Assembly: GCA_034006035.1 (NCBI GenBank)
Contig: JAVETN010000007.1
Span: forward strand, 1 to 64,000
Direction: 5' to 3'
DNA length: 64,000 bases
From: Desulforegulaceae bacterium
GTDB taxonomy: Bacteria; Desulfobacterota; Desulfobacteria; Desulfobacterales; JACKCP01
Made by a program: the position numbers and the translations under genes. The notes under the pieces were generated by a model that ran no database searches, was not told the DNA's origin, and saw only the letters and a list, made by a program, of their open reading frames with translations. Every line of letters begins with the position of its first letter. Within the stretch, counting starts at the first letter, position 1. Of this stretch, positions 18,659 to 26,671 are shown piece by piece.

Positions 18659-19210
18659 TTAACTAAAAGACCGGTTGAACAGATCTTCCATGGCCAACAG
18701 GGAATCTTCGGTTAGGTTTCGGGTGCCGGTACCGGCAAAGGTTTTGTGGTGAATGATTGGAGTCACTATCTGCCAATCATTATCTATCCATGAAAACCAA
18801 GCCTTTCGGTCCTGTTCGTATACAAAAACAGGGCGGTTGAACAATTTTCCCAGTTCAACAGCCCAACCGGTGCCGCCCTTTACAGTTTTATCCGGAAGGA
18901 TCCAGCCCACAACAAAAATTTGGTATCCGTTGTTGATCATGTGGAAGATGGACTGGATGACTTTTCTGATTTTATTTCCCTTGGAAAAGGATCTGCCCAG
19001 GCGGGTGGATACGATGTCCATGGAGATATTGCCTTTTTCCAGCTCTTCCTGGTTTAATACCCGGACGCCTGAGTTTCGTTCCAGTTTATGGCCGTCAAAG
19101 GAAAAATTGATTTCTTTTATCCCGAATTTTTCAGCCAGTTTGCCGAATTCAGCTTCAGCACCCCTGTGGCCACCGCTGTACAAAGTGAATTGAGAAGGAT
19201 CATTTGTCAT
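18659..19210 (-). CDS. Hypothetical SLOG/YpsA-like Rossmannoid protein
   Basis: A 183-residue soluble protein. YSGGHRGAEAEFG near the N-terminus and KTVKGGTGWAVELGKLF with VFVYEQDRKAWFSW later resemble the glycine-rich nucleotide-binding loops of the SLOG (LOG/DprA/YpsA) superfamily, which bind NAD- or nucleotide-derived ligands. This is my inference from the motif pattern. Ribosome binding site AAGGAG. The base composition differs from the neighbours: the 60-nt row at 18841 is 50% G+C, while rows in the trp operon fall to about 20-30%. It therefore looks acquired. Real role unknown. Confidence 0.7.
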   Translation of the reverse strand: MTNDPSQFTLYSGGHRGAEAEFGKLAEKFGIKEINFSFDGHKLERNSGVRVLNQEELEKGNISMDIVSTRLGRSFSKGNKIRKVIQSIFHMINNGYQIFVVGWILPDKTVKGGTGWAVELGKLFNRPVFVYEQDRKAWFSWIDNDWQIVTPIIHHKTFAGTGTRNLTEDSLLAMEDLFNRSFS

Positions 19211-19349
19211 GGGTATTTACTCCTTGATTAATTTATTTTGAATTTATCATATTAAAAAAGCTTAAAATAAACAAGCCGGTAATGCAAGTCAAGCCCGGTT
19301 GTTTAAAAAAAAGAGATCTTTAGGATTGGGAGATACCATAGTCAATTTC

Positions 19350-19471
19350 TTTATAATTCTTTAAAAATTTCTGAAAATGATGCAAATCTTCTTAGGGAGG
19401 CATTGGATAGGCCTGCTGAAGTAAATTTAGAGCTTAAAGCAGCACTTCAGCGTTATGAAAGTAAAAAGTGA
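19350..19471 (+). pseudogene. C-terminal remnant of a DUF1778 (TacA-like) antitoxin
   Basis: The frame ending at TGA 19469-19471 reads ENDANLLREALDRP followed by AEVNLELKAALQRYESKK. This is the typical C-terminus of DUF1778/TacA antitoxins (aLdnPpepNeaLkaa pattern). The N-terminal ribbon-helix-helix DNA-binding part is absent, and just upstream (19327-19348) is a sequence like the GGGAGATACCATA element end, so an insertion may have removed it. A matching TacT acetyltransferase remnant lies at 20925-21236. Confidence 0.5.
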
Positions 19472-19513
19472 TTATGAGAACGATTTTTTTAGATAAATTA
19501 AAATATTAGTTAC

Positions 19514-19676
19514 GGGGACACCATACTTAATTCTCCCTACAGTCATTTAAAGGGCGGTTCCTAAGCTTCTACTTGAGGATGTAACTATCTAATATTTAAA
19601 TACAAAAACTTCAAGCCTGGAGCTTTGTAACGGGTGAATGATTAAAAAATGGTAATTAAGATAATATGGTGTCTCC
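19514..19676. mobile_element. Non-autonomous element with inverted GGGGACACCATA ends
   Basis: GGGGACACCATACTTAATTC (from 19514) faces TAATTAAGATAATATGGTGT and CTCC (19653-19676). The interior has a second inverted pair of the GTTCC(C/T)AAGCTTC repeat type: GGTTCCTAAGCTTCTACTTG at about 19556 and CAAGCCTGGAGCTTTGTAAC at about 19611. The same end sequence precedes the decayed IS200-like transposase at 25889, which suggests that this is a REP/BIME-type substrate of that enzyme. Confidence 0.6.
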
Positions 19677-19701
19677 TAAATTTGGCTCTCCTTTTGTAAA
19701 T

Positions 19702-20076
19702 TTAACGCTTGCAGTACGCGTGTCTGCACTTGTTAATTCTTGTTCTCAAAGGTGCTTTTACAGCAGCTAAGGTTAGAGCAGTACCTGCTGCTTTAACTAC
19801 GGTTTTAATGAAGCTTTTTGCTTCGTCACTACTGAATAATGGCTCTTTTTTAGAAAAAGAAGCAGCGAGCTCCGGTAATGCGTTGGCCATTTCAGATAGC
19901 GTATCGGACGATGCCCAAAGATTCTCCTTTGGATCAAGAAACCTATAAGGCTTTAATAAGCGGGTAGTCTTAAACGTCTTATTGTACTGAATACGCCAAC
20001 CACTCTCGTTTACACAATCACTCCAAAATACACCAGCGTCTGCTGTCGCAGTTCCATATAGTCTTCTAATTGCCAT
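19702..20076 (-). CDS. Hypothetical protein (124 aa)
   Basis: A 124-residue protein I do not recognise. The N-terminal half has aromatic residues and a single Cys (VFWSDCVNESGW); residues 85-108 form an Ala/Val-rich, mildly hydrophobic helix, and the C-terminus is very basic. The base composition is higher in G+C than the trp region. Upstream AAGAAGAAAAC gives a weak ribosome binding site. It lies in the accessory zone beside toxin-antitoxin genes and could be a cargo gene. Confidence 0.5.
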   Translation of the reverse strand: MAIRRLYGTATADAGVFWSDCVNESGWRIQYNKTFKTTRLLKPYRFLDPKENLWASSDTLSEMANALPELAASFSKKEPLFSSDEAKSFIKTVVKAAGTALTLAAVKAPLRTRINKCRHAYCKR

Positions 20077-20249
20077 TGTTTTCTTCTTTCAATAGATGAT
20101 TTAGCTCTCTCTGAGCTGCTGGCACTCGGCTAACAATTTATTGTGTGGAACTGTATAATTTAAATAATATTTAATAGTTGGCGTTAGGGGGACAGTCTAC
20201 ATAGTTTAACAAGATGCTTATTAAAACCAAAGTCCACATTGTTTATCCC

Positions 20250-20273
20250 CCAAAAAACATGGAACGCCATGTT
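20250..20273 (-). terminator. Terminator after relE-like toxin
   Basis: On the minus strand AACATGG and CCATGTT form a 7-bp stem with a 4-nt loop, followed by T6. It overlaps the toxin stop codon. Confidence 0.6.
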
Positions 20274-20568
20274 ATGCTATAATTTCATTTATTGGTAATA
20301 TTTGCTTAGAATGACGTATTGTGAGAATTGATATTTGATCTTTTTCGATGTGATAAATAATATGATAATTACCATAAAGAATTTCTCGAAACTGATTTTT
20401 ATTTATTTCGGGTACAATTCGCCCCATTTTAGGCGACTCTTTTAAGAGAGTAACTTTTGAAAATACTTTCTCAATCCATTTTTCCGCTGCTGAGCGGTTG
20501 TTCATAGCTATATAATCCGCAATTGCAGAGGTTTTATCTATAGCTAATGGTGACCAAATTATTTTCAT
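20272..20568 (-). CDS. RelE/ParE family toxin
   Basis: A 98-residue type II toxin of the RelE/ParE fold. Typical features are the N-terminal IIWSPLAIDKTSAIADYI, a helix pair, KMGRIVPE and the C-terminal strands YHIIYHIEKDQISILTIRHSK. RelE members cut ribosome-bound mRNA, ParE members poison gyrase; the KMGRxVPE pattern and I(L)TIRHS end are shared by both and do not decide the target. Its start overlaps the antitoxin stop by 4 nt. It seems intact. Confidence 0.88.
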   Translation of the reverse strand: MKIIWSPLAIDKTSAIADYIAMNNRSAAEKWIEKVFSKVTLLKESPKMGRIVPEINKNQFREILYGNYHIIYHIEKDQISILTIRHSKQILPINEIIA

Positions 20569-20846
20569 TTTAATATACGTTTTAATGCTATTTTTTTAGC
20601 GTCATCATGCTCTATTCCTGTTCCATTTTCCAACTGCCCTATAGATGTTTGAATATCAGTTAAAAGTTCAATTTTCTCTTGCATAGCTTCATATTCATGA
20701 GCACCTAATAAAACAGCAACACTTTTCCCATGTTGAGTAATTATCACGGGTCTTTTAGTGTTGTGTACTTGTTTTATAAAAGTTGCTATTTTAGTTCTTA
20801 CTTCGGACAGGGGTTTTATATCCTGATCAATTTTTAAGCGTTGCAT
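20565..20846 (-). CDS. Phd/YefM family antitoxin
   Basis: A 93-residue antitoxin. The N-terminal DNA-binding Phd/YefM fold is shown by IKPLSEVRTKIATFIKQV and TKRPVIITQHGKSVAVLLGA, and the charged C-terminal tail would neutralise the toxin. It is the first gene of the pair, with GAGGTAAA before its ATG. An inverted repeat over its -10 box suggests auto-repression, as is usual for this family. Confidence 0.88.
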   Translation of the reverse strand: MQRLKIDQDIKPLSEVRTKIATFIKQVHNTKRPVIITQHGKSVAVLLGAHEYEAMQEKIELLTDIQTSIGQLENGTGIEHDDAKKIALKRILK

Positions 20847-20870
20847 ATTTTACCTCAGATTAATTTGTTT

Positions 20871-20890
20871 TTGTACATTATAGCGTACAA
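20871..20890 (-). promoter_or_regulatory. Candidate toxin-antitoxin promoter and operator
   Basis: TTGTAC - 8 nt - GTACAA is a perfect inverted repeat that encloses TATAAT (minus strand, 20882-20877). A weak -35 (TTGTAT) lies 18 nt upstream. It is 25 nt before the antitoxin start, so bound antitoxin would block RNA polymerase. Confidence 0.55.
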
Positions 20891-20924
20891 TTTTTAGTAT
20901 ATACAAGTGTTTTTTTCTTGAACA

Positions 20925-21236
20925 ATGGTAACTATTGATATTCAGGGTTTACCTGAAAAATTACAGCAAAGACAAAAGTTTTCAACTTCAGCCGGCTTAA
21001 TTACACGCTTGGTGGTTAATCAAAAATATAAAGGAAAAGTATTTGGTGAGTGGCTGCTAGTAGATGCTCTTAAGAAACTGCTTTTTGCCAGTGAGATTGT
21101 TGCTTTTTCTTTTATAGTTGTGGATGTCAAAGAAGGAGCAAAATTATTTTATGAAAAATATGGTTTCACTTAATTCAAGGATTCCAAAAATAAATTGTTT
21201 TTAACAATTGCTGATTTAAGAGCTAGCTTCAAATGA
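20925..21236 (+). pseudogene. Remnant of a TacT-like GNAT acetyltransferase toxin
   Basis: The frame reads GLITRLVVNQKYKGKVFGEW then LLVDALKKLLFASEIV and EGAKLFYEKYGF, which is the acetyl-CoA-binding core of TacT-type GNAT toxins (LavdrryqGkGlGe..LLvdAl). About 70 N-terminal residues are missing. An in-frame TAA at 21171-21173 cuts the protein, yet the frame goes on with FKDSKNKLFLTIADL to TGA 21234-21236, which matches the usual C-terminal FLpi strand. So there is a 5' loss plus a nonsense change. It pairs with the DUF1778 remnant at 19350-19471. Confidence 0.6.
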
Positions 21237-21403
21237 TTTTTTAATTAGATATTAGTTCGGGTGGTATCCATGATAAGTATTGTTAATAAAAAATAAGCTT
21301 TCTCTATCCAACCCACAATCAATCAGCAGGCGGCTGTTAATAAACTCAGTAAAAATAGGGGTTAATCATTACCTCTTCTTTGAATCTTTATTTGCGGAGC
21401 TCT

Positions 21404-21568
21404 GAGAACACCACACTTAATAAATTTATACTTTTTTCAAAATCTTAACAGTTCAAAATTTTACAGCACCTGGACAATAAATTTAGATGTCATAAACCTT
21501 GAATTTTCTAATGATTAAAACAAGGAAAAAGCAGGTAAAAGGTATACTAATTAAGTCTCGGTGTTCCC
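21404..21568. repeat. Second inverted pair of element ends
   Basis: GAGAACACCACACTTAATAA (from 21404) faces CTAATTAAGTCTCGGTGTTC (from 21547). The spacing, about 165 bp, is close to the 163-bp element at 19514-19676, but the interior is different and the ends are more eroded. No gene is seen in 21237-21611 otherwise. Confidence 0.45.
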
Positions 21569-21611
21569 AGAATTACATAACCATGAATTATCTAAACTGT
21601 TTTTCCCAAAG

Positions 21612-22868
21612 CTATTGAATCTTTGCACGCTGGAATGATTGACGCAAAGCAATTGCCAGCAGCACAACCGCTATTCCACCACCTGCAATAAAGACGGCGA
21701 CTGAGTTCCAGCCCATAGCGTCTACTACACCACCAACGGCAGCCGGACCGATGAGTTGTCCAAGATTGTTGCCTTGCATTATCAGCCCAAATGATACAGG
21801 GGATAGTCGTACACTAGGCACCAGCGTTGGAATGCCGCCCATTATTATTGCAGGAATTAACCCACCAACACCAGAGAAGATAATACAGGCACTAAAAACG
21901 GCTAAATTTGGCAGTATGGGCAAGAAGATACCAAAACCTGCAGCACTCATAATTATACTTGCTATAGTGATAATCTTCCATTGAGCCACGTCGCGTTCAC
22001 GCAAAACACCTGCTGCCAAGTTACCAATAATATTAGCACCAATAGCGGCGGCAGTGAGTACATTGGCTAAAGCTGCCGACACGCCCATGCGTTGTTCGAG
22101 CAATACGGGTAAAAAGCTAAATAATGCAAAAAACATCGTGGCATAAAGAGTAAAGGTTGTAGCCAGCAGTAGTGGCCCGTCTGCGGTAATAGTCTGGATG
22201 GTATCGCGTCCCAGGCCAGACCATGACCAATTCTCTGATTGCACCATCCCTCGTCTACGGACAAAAGACATTACAGCAATGGTAACAATTGCTGCCAATC
22301 CAGCATTTGCAAACCACAAACCACGCCAATCTACCCAAAAAGGTCCAATCAATAAAGCGAGCGCCATACCTATGGGCATAAAACAGCTCCATATTGCCAG
22401 TGCTCGATCACGATCTGTGGTAGCAACAATGCGATTGATCAAATCTGGAGCGGCAATGACGATCAATAAGAACCCCAAACCTTCTAGTACCCGAGTGCCA
22501 AGCAGCATGGGGTAACTAATTACTAAGCCACCTGCCAGGCTACCGAAAACAATAGCTAAAAGACCTAGGACCAAAATGCGCCTATCGCCGAAGCGATGTA
22601 CGGCTGCACCAGTTGGAATTCCACCTACAACACCCAATACGGAAAAAATAGATAATATCCATCCGGCAGCACTAAGATTAAGTCCAAGTTCTGCACGCAG
22701 TAGCGGTACGGAAACGATAACTTTACCCACTTGCAACGCTGCTATAATACCAGCGGCAACCACTATAGCTACTGCTAGCCAATTCGTTTTAACGGCAGAC
22801 TCCCTATTTATTGTTTCAGACGAGAATTGAGCGTCAGGTGCTGTGTTTTTAGTTTTAAAATTGCTCAT
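21612..22868 (-). CDS. MFS transporter
   Basis: A 418-residue inner-membrane protein with about 12 hydrophobic helices and the MFS loop 2-3 signature as HRFGDRRILVLG. The N-terminus has a polar tail of about 28 residues before the first helix. It resembles CynX/NimT-like and drug-exporter MFS members, but the substrate is not clear. The ribosome binding site GGAGG is 7 nt from the ATG. Base composition is foreign to the surroundings: rows at 22441 and 22621 are 48% and 40% G+C. It lies among repeats and broken genes, so recent transfer is likely. Confidence 0.88.
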   Translation of the reverse strand: MSNFKTKNTAPDAQFSSETINRESAVKTNWLAVAIVVAAGIIAALQVGKVIVSVPLLRAELGLNLSAAGWILSIFSVLGVVGGIPTGAAVHRFGDRRILVLGLLAIVFGSLAGGLVISYPMLLGTRVLEGLGFLLIVIAAPDLINRIVATTDRDRALAIWSCFMPIGMALALLIGPFWVDWRGLWFANAGLAAIVTIAVMSFVRRRGMVQSENWSWSGLGRDTIQTITADGPLLLATTFTLYATMFFALFSFLPVLLEQRMGVSAALANVLTAAAIGANIIGNLAAGVLRERDVAQWKIITIASIIMSAAGFGIFLPILPNLAVFSACIIFSGVGGLIPAIIMGGIPTLVPSVRLSPVSFGLIMQGNNLGQLIGPAAVGGVVDAMGWNSVAVFIAGGGIAVVLLAIALRQSFQRAKIQ

Positions 22869-22974
22869 AACTTATCCTCCAAAAATCAATGATTTTTCTA
22901 CAATAAGTACACTATAGGGATCAGGCCTTAAATTGCAAGATTTCTCTGATATCTTCAGAGAGATAAGAGTTAAA

Positions 22975-23355
22975 GAGACACAATATTTAATTTTACCTAT
23001 AGTTTTTTAAAGTTTGGCTCTTAAATTTTACCTGGTAATCTTGATTTGCAGATCTAAGCTTTCCTTAATTAATAACATCAGATAAAGGGTTAAAGTTTAC
23101 TTTTTCTGCTTTTATTACCCTTTTTTAAATGCTATAAATTTTGCACTAATATTACATATATTATCTTGTAGCAAATGAGGCCTTAGCAGCTCAAATTGTT
23201 TTTAATCTAGATTTTTATTTCATAGATGAGTCATGTCTTAAACATTGGCTCATTGATAATTGTAAATAAAGGGTTTGGAAGTGAAGAGTAGTTTGTTTTT
23301 TAAAAAAATTATGGATTGGGTGGGATTATGGTGACAATCTACTTAATTCTCCCTG
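22975..23355 (+). repeat. Two direct, eroded copies of the element end in the gap before lemA
   Basis: GAGACACAATATTTAATTTT (from 22975) and GGTGACAATCTACTTAATTC then TCCCTG (23330-23355) both align with GGGGACACCATACTTAATTC. The stretch between them has no credible gene. The second copy ends 35 nt before the lemA start codon. Confidence 0.4.
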
Positions 23356-23390
23356 TTATTTTGGACAACAATGAATAGGAGTATAAAAAA

Positions 23391-23942
23391 ATGGTTATAG
23401 GATTAAGTTTTGTCGGGGTATTAGTTGTTATCCTTATTTATTTTATTGCAGTGTACAATGGATTTGTAACCCTTAGAAATAAATGCGAAGAGGCATTTGC
23501 AACCATGGATGCTTATTTAAAAAAACGTTGGGATCTTATTCCTAATCTTATAGAAACAGTAAAAGGTTATGCTACCCATGAAAAAGATACCCTTGAGGCA
23601 GTTATAGAAGCGCGAAATATGGCAATGAATTCTCAAAACATGAGCGAATTAAGTGCCAATGAACAATCACTTGCGGCTAGCTTAAAGTCTGTATTTGCAC
23701 TTAGTGAATCCTACCCGGATCTTAAAGCTAATGAGAATTTTATTAATTTACAAAACCAGCTTGAAACTGTTGAAACTGATATTCTCCAGTCACGAAAATA
23801 TTTTAATGCTGTTGTAAAATCATTTAATACAAAAAGAGAGCTTTTCCCCCAATCAATTGTTGCGGGAATGATGAATCTTGAAAAGAAAGACTATTTTGAA
23901 ATTGATGAAACTGAACGCAGTACTGTAAAAGTTTCGTTTTAA
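23391..23942 (+). CDS. lemA: LemA family protein
   Basis: A 183-residue protein with one N-terminal membrane helix (residues 3-22) and then the typical YNGFVTLRNKCEEAFATMDA and LKKRWDLIPNLIETVKGYATHE segments, followed by long helices (LQNQLETVETDILQSRKYFN). LemA proteins are membrane-anchored helical proteins of unclear biochemical role. It is followed after 10 nt by a DUF2207 gene, the usual partner. The pair is probably a membrane complex, but the partner gene is frameshifted here. Ribosome binding site AGGAG. Confidence 0.93.
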   Translation: MVIGLSFVGVLVVILIYFIAVYNGFVTLRNKCEEAFATMDAYLKKRWDLIPNLIETVKGYATHEKDTLEAVIEARNMAMNSQNMSELSANEQSLAASLKSVFALSESYPDLKANENFINLQNQLETVETDILQSRKYFNAVVKSFNTKRELFPQSIVAGMMNLEKKDYFEIDETERSTVKVSF

Positions 23943-23952
23943 GGAAGAAGAT

Positions 23953-25816
23953 ATGTATATTAAAAAAATACTCTTATCTACTGCATTGTTTTTTATTATA
24001 TTTTCAAGTTCCTTTTTATCTGCAGAAGATTTTACAATTAAAAACTATCAAGTAGATATGGTGGTTCATGAAAATAATTCTTATGATATTGTGGAAACAA
24101 TTGATGTTTATTTCTTAAGAGAACGTCATGGTATTTTTAGAAATCTCCCCAGATATTTTGATTCAAACCCAATAAAAATTACCAACATTTCTGTAGACGG
24201 ATTTAAAAAAACAATAACAAAAACAAATACAGATTTAATAATAAAAATAGGCTCTGCTGACACCTATGTAAATGGTAATCTACGCTATATTATAAGTTAT
24301 ACTTATAATGTTGGTAAAGATTTTCTTCCAGATATGGATGAGTTTTATCACAATCTAATTGGAACACAATGGGACACAAGTATTGAGGCCGCCAGTTTTG
24401 TCATTAAGCTTCCAAAAGCTTTTAATGCCAATGATGTTAATTGTACATCAGGTGTATATGGTTCTAAAGATAATTCAAATGTAAAATGGGAGGTAAAAAA
24501 CAACACTATTACAGGTAAGATTCTCAAGCCCTTAAACAAAAATGAAGGACTTACAATAGCTCTTCCACTTCCAGAAAGCTATTGGGTAGATGCTGTTAAG
24601 CATAGAGAAAGCGGTTGGTTGTTTTTTACTGTTTTTGGTTACCCACTATATATACTTGTTATAATATTGTCTTTTATACTGTGGTATTTAAAAGGAAGAG
24701 ATACAAAGCTTTTCCCTTCTGTTCAATTTGAACCGCCTGAAGGCATGACTCCAAGTGAAATCGGATATGTAATAGATGGAGTGGTAGATGACAAAGATGT
24801 TACTTCTTTGATTTTATATTGGGCTGATAAAGGATTTCTTGAAATAGAAGAGGTTAAAAGCGGTTTTATGTCAAAGAAAACTCTGGAACTTATAAAAATT
24901 GCAGAGCCAGGACCTGATGCACGGGATTATGAACGGCATATTTTCAAAAAATTATTTAGCAACAGCACTGATGGTCGGGTTAGTACCAAGGACCTTACAG
25001 ATTCTTTTTATAAAACTATTAGCTGGGCACAAAGCGCTATAACTGAAAATTTTACCAGAAATAAAGAAACTGCAATTTGTTAAGGGATCAAGTTTAAATA
25101 CTTTTCTTGTAGGATTATTGGCTGGCTTACCAATAATTTTTCTTTTTATAGAAACTTTTAAATCATTGGAAATTGATGGCCCTTCAGCTCTTATAGCTAT
25201 CTCTTTTAGTTTGCTTATAATTATTCCCTTGTTAAAGTTTGCAGATATAGTAGCAGGCCAAAAAAAAGGTGGGATTTCTAAAATTTTATTTCTTCTTGTT
25301 TTTGGAGGGTTTTCAGTAGTGTTTTTTGGTTTTTTAGCTCTTGATATTGCAAAAATATCTATGTCTAAATATATTGCAGGGTTGGTAAGTTGTTTTATTT
25401 GTTTTGTTTTTACAGTGATAATGTCAAAGCGAACTAAGTATGGTGATGAAATACTTGAAAAAGTGCTTGGATTTAAAGAATTTATAAAAACAGCAGAACA
25501 AGACAAGATTGAGCTGATGTTTGAATCCAATCCCAAATACTTTTATTCAATTCTTCCCTATGCCATGGTGCTCAATCTCAGCGACAAATGGGCTTCTCAT
25601 TTTGACAAATTAGCAGTAGAACCTCCCCAATGGTATAGAGGTTCTACCTACGATACATTCAGAGTTAGTGGCTTTGAGAAAAATTTGAATAAAAATTTTA
25701 AAACACTTTCTTCAGCCATGGTTTCCTCCCCTTCTTCCAGTGGAAGCAGTGGAGGCTCTTCTTCTGGCGGTTCTTCTGGTGGTGGTTCCGGTGGAGGCGG
25801 TGGCGGTAGCTGGTAA
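23953..25816 (+). pseudogene. DUF2207 membrane protein, frameshifted
   Basis: The first frame (23953-25083) has a signal peptide, the DUF2207 N-terminal domain (VETIDVYFLRERHGIFRNLP) and a membrane helix near residue 225. The second frame (visible to 25816) continues with two more membrane helices and ends in the Gly/Ser-rich tail GGGSGGGGGGSW common in this family. The two frames are joined if one base is shifted between about 25045 and 25083, where frame 1 reads NKETAIC-stop and frame 2 reads KKLQFVKGSS. Joined, the protein would be about 620 aa, the normal length. A sequencing error would look the same. Confidence 0.75.
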
Positions 25817-25856
25817 AGATAAAAGTTTTATATATTTTCAGCGGTAGCTTATTTTG

Positions 25857-25910
25857 ATCTGGTTCCCAAGTTTTACTTGCTTAGTTTCGGGGAAACCATG
25901 CTTAATTAAG
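25857..25910 (+). repeat. Transposase-proximal end: GGTTCCCAAG and GGGGAAACCATG
   Basis: GGTTCCCAAGTTTTACTTGC (25861-25880) is followed by GGGGAAACCATGCTTAATTA (25889-25908), so both repeat families of the window occur side by side, 29-50 nt before the transposase ATG. Confidence 0.55.
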
Positions 25911-25938
25911 AAAATCTAAAAAAAAGAAAAATAAAATT

Positions 25939-26627
25939 ATGTCAAGAATATAAAAGTAACAACACCGAGTTTACCTCATCATAGTAATCCAGAGAGGCAA
26001 CAGAAGACAGCAGACTTTTTTGTGAAGAAGATTATCTTTCATATCTAAACCTTATGTCACAGTGGTGTAAAAAACAAAATGTTGAATGTATTGCATATTG
26101 TCTCATGCCAAATCATGTACATCTTGTGCTGATTCCATCCGATGAAAAAGGTCTTCAGCTTGCTGTTGGAGAAGCTGACAGGCGTTATACAAGAATGATA
26201 AATTTTCGCAAAGGCTGGCGGGGACATTTGTGGCAGAGCAGGTTTGCGTCTTTTATTATGGATGAAAAATATCTTCTGGCATGTACAAAATATATTGAGC
26301 TTAATCCAGTGCGTGCAGGTATTGTTGATTCTCCCGAAAAATGGAAATGGAGCAGTGCCAATGCACATCTTTTGAAAAAAGACGATGTTCTTGTAAGTGC
26401 TCTTCCTTTGCTTGAAATTGTTGATGAACCTTGGGAAAATTTTTTGCAAACCGATTGCAAACCGATTGCAAACCGATGTTGATGAAAACTATATAGACTT
26501 TTTCAGAAAGCATGAAAGAATAGGACGTCCTGCAGGAAATGACATTTTTATTGAAAATCTTGAAAAAAAACTAAACAGAAAACTTGAGCCTAAAAAATCA
26601 GGGCCTAAAAATAAATTTGATAATTAA
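25939..26627 (+). pseudogene. Decayed REP-associated (IS200-like, Y1/HUH) transposase
   Basis: The family hallmark MPNHVHLVLIP (HUH motif), the tyrosine region EADRRYTRMIN, GWRGHLWQSRFAS and YIELNPVRAGIV are all readable, as is the C-terminal tail IDFFRKHERIGRPAGND with a Lys/Pro-rich end. The reading frame is broken. From the ATG at 25939 the frame stops after 4 codons; the N-terminal piece KVTTPSLPHH is in another frame, VIQRGNRRQQTF in the next, and FCEEDYLSYLNLM in the main frame (26054 onward). At the 3' end an 11-bp tandem repeat shifts the frame again. The enzyme cannot be made whole. Confidence 0.85.
26446..26477 (+). repeat. 11-bp tandem repeat (GCAAACCGATT, 2.9 copies)
   Basis: Three tandem copies lie inside the transposase pseudogene. 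Two added 11-bp units shift the frame by one base, so the main frame ends in a short false tail (AKRC-type) while the true C-terminus is read in the next frame. Confidence 0.85.
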
Positions 26628-26671
26628 ATATGGTGTTAGCAGAATTATGCAGAGCTAGAAAGGGTTTTACA

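Noticed and set aside
20128-20189. attC-like sequence (CTAACAATTTATTG ... GTTGGCGTTAG)
   Set aside because: The outer CTAAC/GTTAG pair is present but the inner arms do not form the imperfect palindrome needed, the gene orientation is wrong for a cassette array, and no integrase is seen.
21256-21361. A stop-free minus-strand stretch reading SRLLIDCGLDRESLFFINN
   Set aside because: Only about 34 codons, no start or ribosome binding site. It may be a gene scrap, but I cannot name a family.
25735-25813. Gly/Ser-rich repeat at the end of DUF2207 as a separate repeat element
   Set aside because: Such tails are usual for this protein family, so it is coding low complexity.
26446-26477. Short direct repeats as a possible CRISPR
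   Set aside because: The unit is 11 bp, head to tail without spacers, and lies inside a transposase gene. No CRISPR array or cas gene is in the window.
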